This document shows positions 59,601 through 64,000 of a DNA stretch of 64,000 nucleotides, one piece after another. Both the position numbers and the translations under genes were made by a program. Source of the DNA: Antennarius striatus (taxonomy: Eukaryota > Chordata > Actinopteri > Lophiiformes > Antennariidae); NCBI RefSeq assembly GCF_040054535.1, contig NC_090784.1, forward strand, positions 5,565,501-5,629,500. The letters run 5' to 3'. The notes beneath the pieces were generated by a model. It saw nothing but the letters and a program-made list of their open reading frames with translations. It was not told where the DNA came from and did no database searches. Within the stretch, counting starts at the first letter, position 1, and each line of letters opens with the position of its first letter.

Positions 59601-60072
59601 AATCTCACCAATACAGCTTTCAATATAAAACAACATGACATGAAGTGATTGGGCCGGATAATTCCAGGTTCCTCATCAAGGCTTGATCACGCTAGGTGAA
59701 TGACAAACATTTGTTCATGGCTTTTGCTTTAATGGCGCCAGGATGAATCATCCCACTCAGTGAAGTCCTTTACACAGACCAGGTCCCACTTCAAGGAATG
59801 TGTGTGAGTCACCGCCGCTCATCCGACAACTGTCTACGGCTCGCCTGCAGCTTCTCTCGCTGATCCCTCCCTGGAGACCCATTCAATCAAACCCCCATAT
59901 ATTTTGTAATTAACTTTAACTGATGACTTTATGCAATAGTTGTGTTTTACTGTCTCCTTTAAATGCCATTTATCATCCTTGAGGTTTGGAGGTCTGAAAA
60001 GCGAGACCCTCCCCTAGGCTGAGCCAGTAGGATCTGGTCTGATCGGAGCCCTGTCTGAACCGTGACCCTACT
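56661..60072. other. gdf6 downstream gene-free region, fourth part
   Basis: No exon was recognised. Short TG-rich arrays occur near 57530-57570 and 58392-58435. The stretch 59640-59760 is repeat-free and motif-dense and could be a regulatory element. Confidence 0.4.
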
Positions 60073-60095
60073 ACCCACCCACCCACCCACCCCCA
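60073..60095. repeat. (CCCA)n microsatellite
   Basis: Short tetranucleotide array. Confidence 0.85.
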
Positions 60096-62900
60096 CACCG
60101 CACCACCCTCTTTCTTTCTCTGAGTGTCTCATGACTGACCAAGACAGGTTTATTAGCCTTTGACTAACCTGGCAGGAAAGGGGGAGCTTTGGTCGAGTCT
60201 TTACAAACACATTGGCAGTGGAGGAAACAACTGGCAGAGAGAAGGACGTTTTCACTGATTGATGACCGAGAGACAGGATTGATAAGCAAACTGTGGAGTG
60301 TGGGCAAAAAGCCTTGGGAGGTCAGGGGACTTTAGGAAACAGTGGTTTGAGTGAATGAGAGGAAAAGGTGGAGATGCACCCCGTAAACTTGTTCTCAGTT
60401 TGGAAACTGTTGTTAACACTCTGCTCCCCCATAAAAACAAAACAAAAACTGACCTGTAAAAGCTATGTCGGTACAATTTTAATGAAAGTGCATTACAATA
60501 TCTACTCTTCAGAAAATTTATTGACTGTCAAAAACACCTACAAACAATTAAAAAAAAAGATTTCTCAGGAAACATAAAAATCGAATGGGATATGAAGGCG
60601 GAAAAGTAATGCTCAATCCATGTCTGTTATTTCCATACTAAAACAGAGCAGAGTCTTTACATGTTTTTCTACGTAAGCCAAACAATAATCGCCGTTGCCA
60701 AGCTGGCTGCTGCTTTTACCAGTTAGTCCCCAGATGTCTGGGCAAGTGATGTGGGTCCCTGAATATCCTCCTTTCTCCCCTTTTTCCTCTCCAGGTGCCA
60801 TTGGACGTCCCCTAGCACACAGAAACGACCTGGACCAGGCAGCATATGCAGTCACAGCACTGACGAGTCATTGTGCAGTCAAAGGTTAGCTGTTTCAGAG
60901 GCCTTTAATCAAGAAATGTTCTCAATTTCCTCCCTCCGTGTTCCTCTTCTTGACCCCTGGTCCTCATAGTAAAGCTAGACGTGTACTGTAACACCCAAGA
61001 CAGCACTACTCTTTAATCTTGTGCTCCTCATTAGAATTACTAATACGTTTGCGGACAAAAGGTGTGTGACTGCCTGCATGGGTCTGTGTGTGTGTGTAAC
61101 TGTGTGCATACACATGCATGTGCGTGCTTCTCCATCTGGTCAGCAGGGAGGGAATACTTGAATAACAGGCTAATAAATATCAGGGGTAGGTTTATTGGTT
61201 TTGAAGCATATTTGCCGTTTGTTGAGAAACACTAAACCGATGAAGGTTCCTGGCAAAGTGGCAGGGTGGTGCGCTTTACTGAGCAAAAGAGAGGGTAGAG
61301 GAAATCTACTCTGACATTAACAGGTTGCTATAGGAAGTGTTTTTGGATTAAATTAGCATGGCATGCAATGTTGGCTGGTCTGAGTCTGGGGGCACGAGTG
61401 TGATAAAGGATGGAGCCATGAGAACTTCTGCATGTTTGATAGGTGAAGATGAGACAAGAGCAAGAGATCAGATGGCGAGGGCGTCAGAACAGCTGGAACC
61501 TCTGCAAGACGCTTCATTACGCCCTGGGCAGCCGGGCGCGTCAGCAGGACAGTCGCAGAGACTTGCCGGTTTAGAGAGGTGGAGGACAGGAGCAGAGGGA
61601 TGTGGGCCTGGGCAGGAAGCTGCTTATTTTTCCCATTATGCTTATTTATACTTACATTTTGTCATCATATAGGTCAGGTTGGAGTGATTGGTGAGGGAAC
61701 AGATTTATTGCTGTCACACTGGTTGTAGAAGAAGAAAAAACACAAATTTACAAAAAGGTCACTGCAAAGGTCACGAGGGATTTTAATAGAAATTTATGAC
61801 AATGCAAATAGAACACACTACTTTATTTTTCTGTCATTCATTCCCTGAAGGCTAATAAAAAACATCTTGACAGGAAAGAGTAGGATTGTGTCACACACAC
61901 AAAAACATTAGGGGACATTTTGGCACGAGGAACATAATGAACGTTATAATTTAAAATGTTAATATTTCTGAATTGCTGCTTATACACATTATGTATTTTG
62001 TATTGCAACGACAAGCAAAAACATATTGACTGTTGTTAGTTGTGTTTCCAAGGAAGATCACAAGAAATCATCCAGAAATTGGATTTTATTTTAGAGATAA
62101 TGTGATTTTTTTTTCATGGTCAAAAGTTATACAACTACTCATTCTCCTCAACTTATGTTTGTCTTTTAAACAATATTATAAATACAATTTCAGTAAAAAT
62201 CTATAGTTGAGCGAAAATATTTTAGTCCCACTGTTTTATTACAATTCCATACACAGACACTGGTACCTGTCATTTTTGTGACCATGAGATTTCCTGACAT
62301 CCATTATTTATAATTCCTTACATACTGCAACTTGGAAATAAACCTCTATTTCATGTCCATAAATTTTGATCAGGAGCAACATGCAGCTTCAACTTCGTCT
62401 CTCTCTTTGAAAGAAGGTCACAAAACCTGGAATGCACAGGAAGGAAGTCACATAACCGAGGCTATCTGTACTCACTCCCTTCCTTTACTTCCCTGCTCCT
62501 TTGTTTCCCACACCTTTTCTCTCTGATAAAGGGGAAAAGGGATGATGGAGCAATGAAAAAGTAGAGCACTGGGGTGTGGATTTGAGCTCATAAGTGTATG
62601 TGTGTGTGTGTGTGGATGTTGTAGGGCTTTTCAGAGGCTGCAGCCTCTCCTCCTGGGCTGTCTCTCATCACACCGCTGACCCCCCAGGAAGCTTTAGATG
62701 TCCGTCTGGCTTCATAATTCTCTTATCGACCTAATCTGGGCGATAAGGAAGGGGGAGTTGAAAGCGTAAACCCAGCAACGCAGTCCTGGAATCCAGTTGC
62801 AGCGGGTTAATTCTTTACCTGCCTGCTTGAGAGACTTGTTAACTTTGTGTGTGCTGTGCTCATGTGTGCATTACACTGCACTGAGACTACCAGAGCCTTT
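60096..62900. other. gdf6 downstream gene-free region, fifth part
   Basis: No gene was recognised. It contains a short TG array (61084-61100) and a symmetric pair of GATA sites at 62722-62747. Confidence 0.4.
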
Positions 62901-62990
62901 GTTTGTGTGTGTGTGTGTGTGTGTATGTGTGTGTGTGTGTGTGTGCATGTGTGCGTACGTGTGTGTGTGTGTTTATGTGCATTTGTGTGT
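62901..62990. repeat. (TG)n microsatellite, imperfect
   Basis: TG dinucleotide array with scattered A and C interruptions. Confidence 0.92.
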
Positions 62991-63903
62991 GCACCTCCCA
63001 ACCCCCCCTGTAGTGATACGGTTGCCCCCCACATGCAGGTCTGCTGGAGTATGATTGATCTGGGCAGAGGTAGTGGTCACATCCTGAACTGGAGTTGATT
63101 TCCTCTCCTCCCCAAATACAGACCTGGTGTTTATCATAGGCTCAGTGTCATGTTTGTATGTTTTCATAGATCAGCACTGTTATGGGGAGCTGACGGAGGG
63201 CAGAGGAGGTGGGATTGGGTCTGAGAGGAGGAAGAGGATAGGAAAAAAGAAAAAGAGGGTCTGAAATCAGCGTGCTTTCCCTCGCTGTCTTTTCTTCTTC
63301 CAGGCATAAATCTCCAGGCAGACAGAGCGGATGCAACTACTCAAAGAAAGTGCTAATCAACTGACTGATGTTGAAATGTCTGGCATCAAACCAGCAGATG
63401 GATATAGGATGATGCTGATACTGGTGAACTAACAGATGTGGCTTTTGGTGTAAGTTGGCTCACTTTTTTGAAGTACAGTAGCTCAGAAGAAAATGTACCT
63501 TAAAGTTAAATTACATAACAATCGTATTTGCATAACTTTATACTTAAACAAATTTTCTCAAAATAACACATCATAATAGATGGATATACATTATACATTA
63601 GTATACATCAATGTCTGTGGCCGTGAGAACAGGAACATAGTGATCACTAAGATTGTCCGGTGAAGGATTATCACCAATATTTTAGGTAATAATAGGGTGA
63701 AAGGCGGACATGATGTGAAGTGAAATGTGTGGATTCTAAGAAATAAACTATCAAGCGTAAAAAGATATTTAAAAAAAAAAAAAAAAAAAAACTCCAATGA
63801 TTAAACACCTGCCAAGGCAACTCAATTTCTCCAATATATCACTGCAACTAGAAGTCACAATCCAATGATAGTTTGACAGATGGTTTGACTCCATAACATG
63901 ACC
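62991..63903. other. gdf6 downstream gene-free region, last part
   Basis: A poly-A run at 63770-63790 is the only evident simple feature. No gene was recognised. Confidence 0.4.
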
Positions 63904-64000
63904 TCATTCATTCATTCATTCATTCATTCATTCATTCATTCATTCATTCATTCATTCATTCATTCATTCATTCATTCATTCATTCATTCATTCATTCATT
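63904..64000. repeat. (ATTC)n array reaching the window edge
   Basis: A perfect ATTC tetranucleotide array continues to the last base, so its full length is unknown. Confidence 0.97.

Noticed and set aside
61358-61672. 104-residue plus-strand frame
   Set aside because: No recognisable motif, repetitive Arg/Gln/Gly composition, no exon signals or neighbours that support it.

Overview
The window reads as teleost fish nuclear DNA. It holds intron-rich vertebrate genes with GT..AG junctions, long non-coding stretches, abundant (CA)n and other microsatellites, and the relics of L2-like LINEs, tRNA-derived SINEs, a hAT element and a piggyBac-like MITE that are typical of fish genomes. Five protein-coding genes can be supported from the sequence. 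I rebuilt four of them in full, and in each the exon lengths add up to an uninterrupted reading frame.

Left part (1-10.4 kb, minus strand): the first exon of bckdhb (mitochondrial branched-chain keto acid dehydrogenase E1 beta; the rest lies beyond the left edge), then the complete 25-coding-exon ttk/Mps1 spindle-checkpoint kinase gene. The same neighbours lie in the same order and orientation at human 6q14. The fish ttk carries two tandem copies of its N-terminal TPR module. They arose by duplication of a three-exon cassette (223, 107 and 144 bp in both copies, with the same phases). This is the most notable feature of the window.

Middle (10.4-26.7 kb): ebag9 (plus strand, divergent from ttk) and sybu (syntabulin, minus strand, tail-to-tail with ebag9), the arrangement of human 8q23. 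A hAT element with a perfect 8-bp target duplication and a TTAA-flanked MITE sit in ebag9 introns. An overlapping upstream ORF may precede the ebag9 start.

Right part (26.7-64 kb): a repeat-bearing intergenic region, then two-exon gdf6 (BMP-family ligand, 33.4-40.4 kb) with a 4.2-kb intron containing a 155-bp (TC)n tract. About 23.5 kb of DNA follows with no gene I can recognise. It contains microsatellites, LINE/SINE fragments and some stretches that look like candidate regulatory elements. A distal regulatory region is expected next to a developmental BMP gene, but conservation cannot be tested here.

The genes do not form a pathway. They are a syntenic block: metabolism (bckdhb), mitosis (ttk), secretory pathway (ebag9), kinesin cargo transport (sybu) and skeletal/eye patterning (gdf6).
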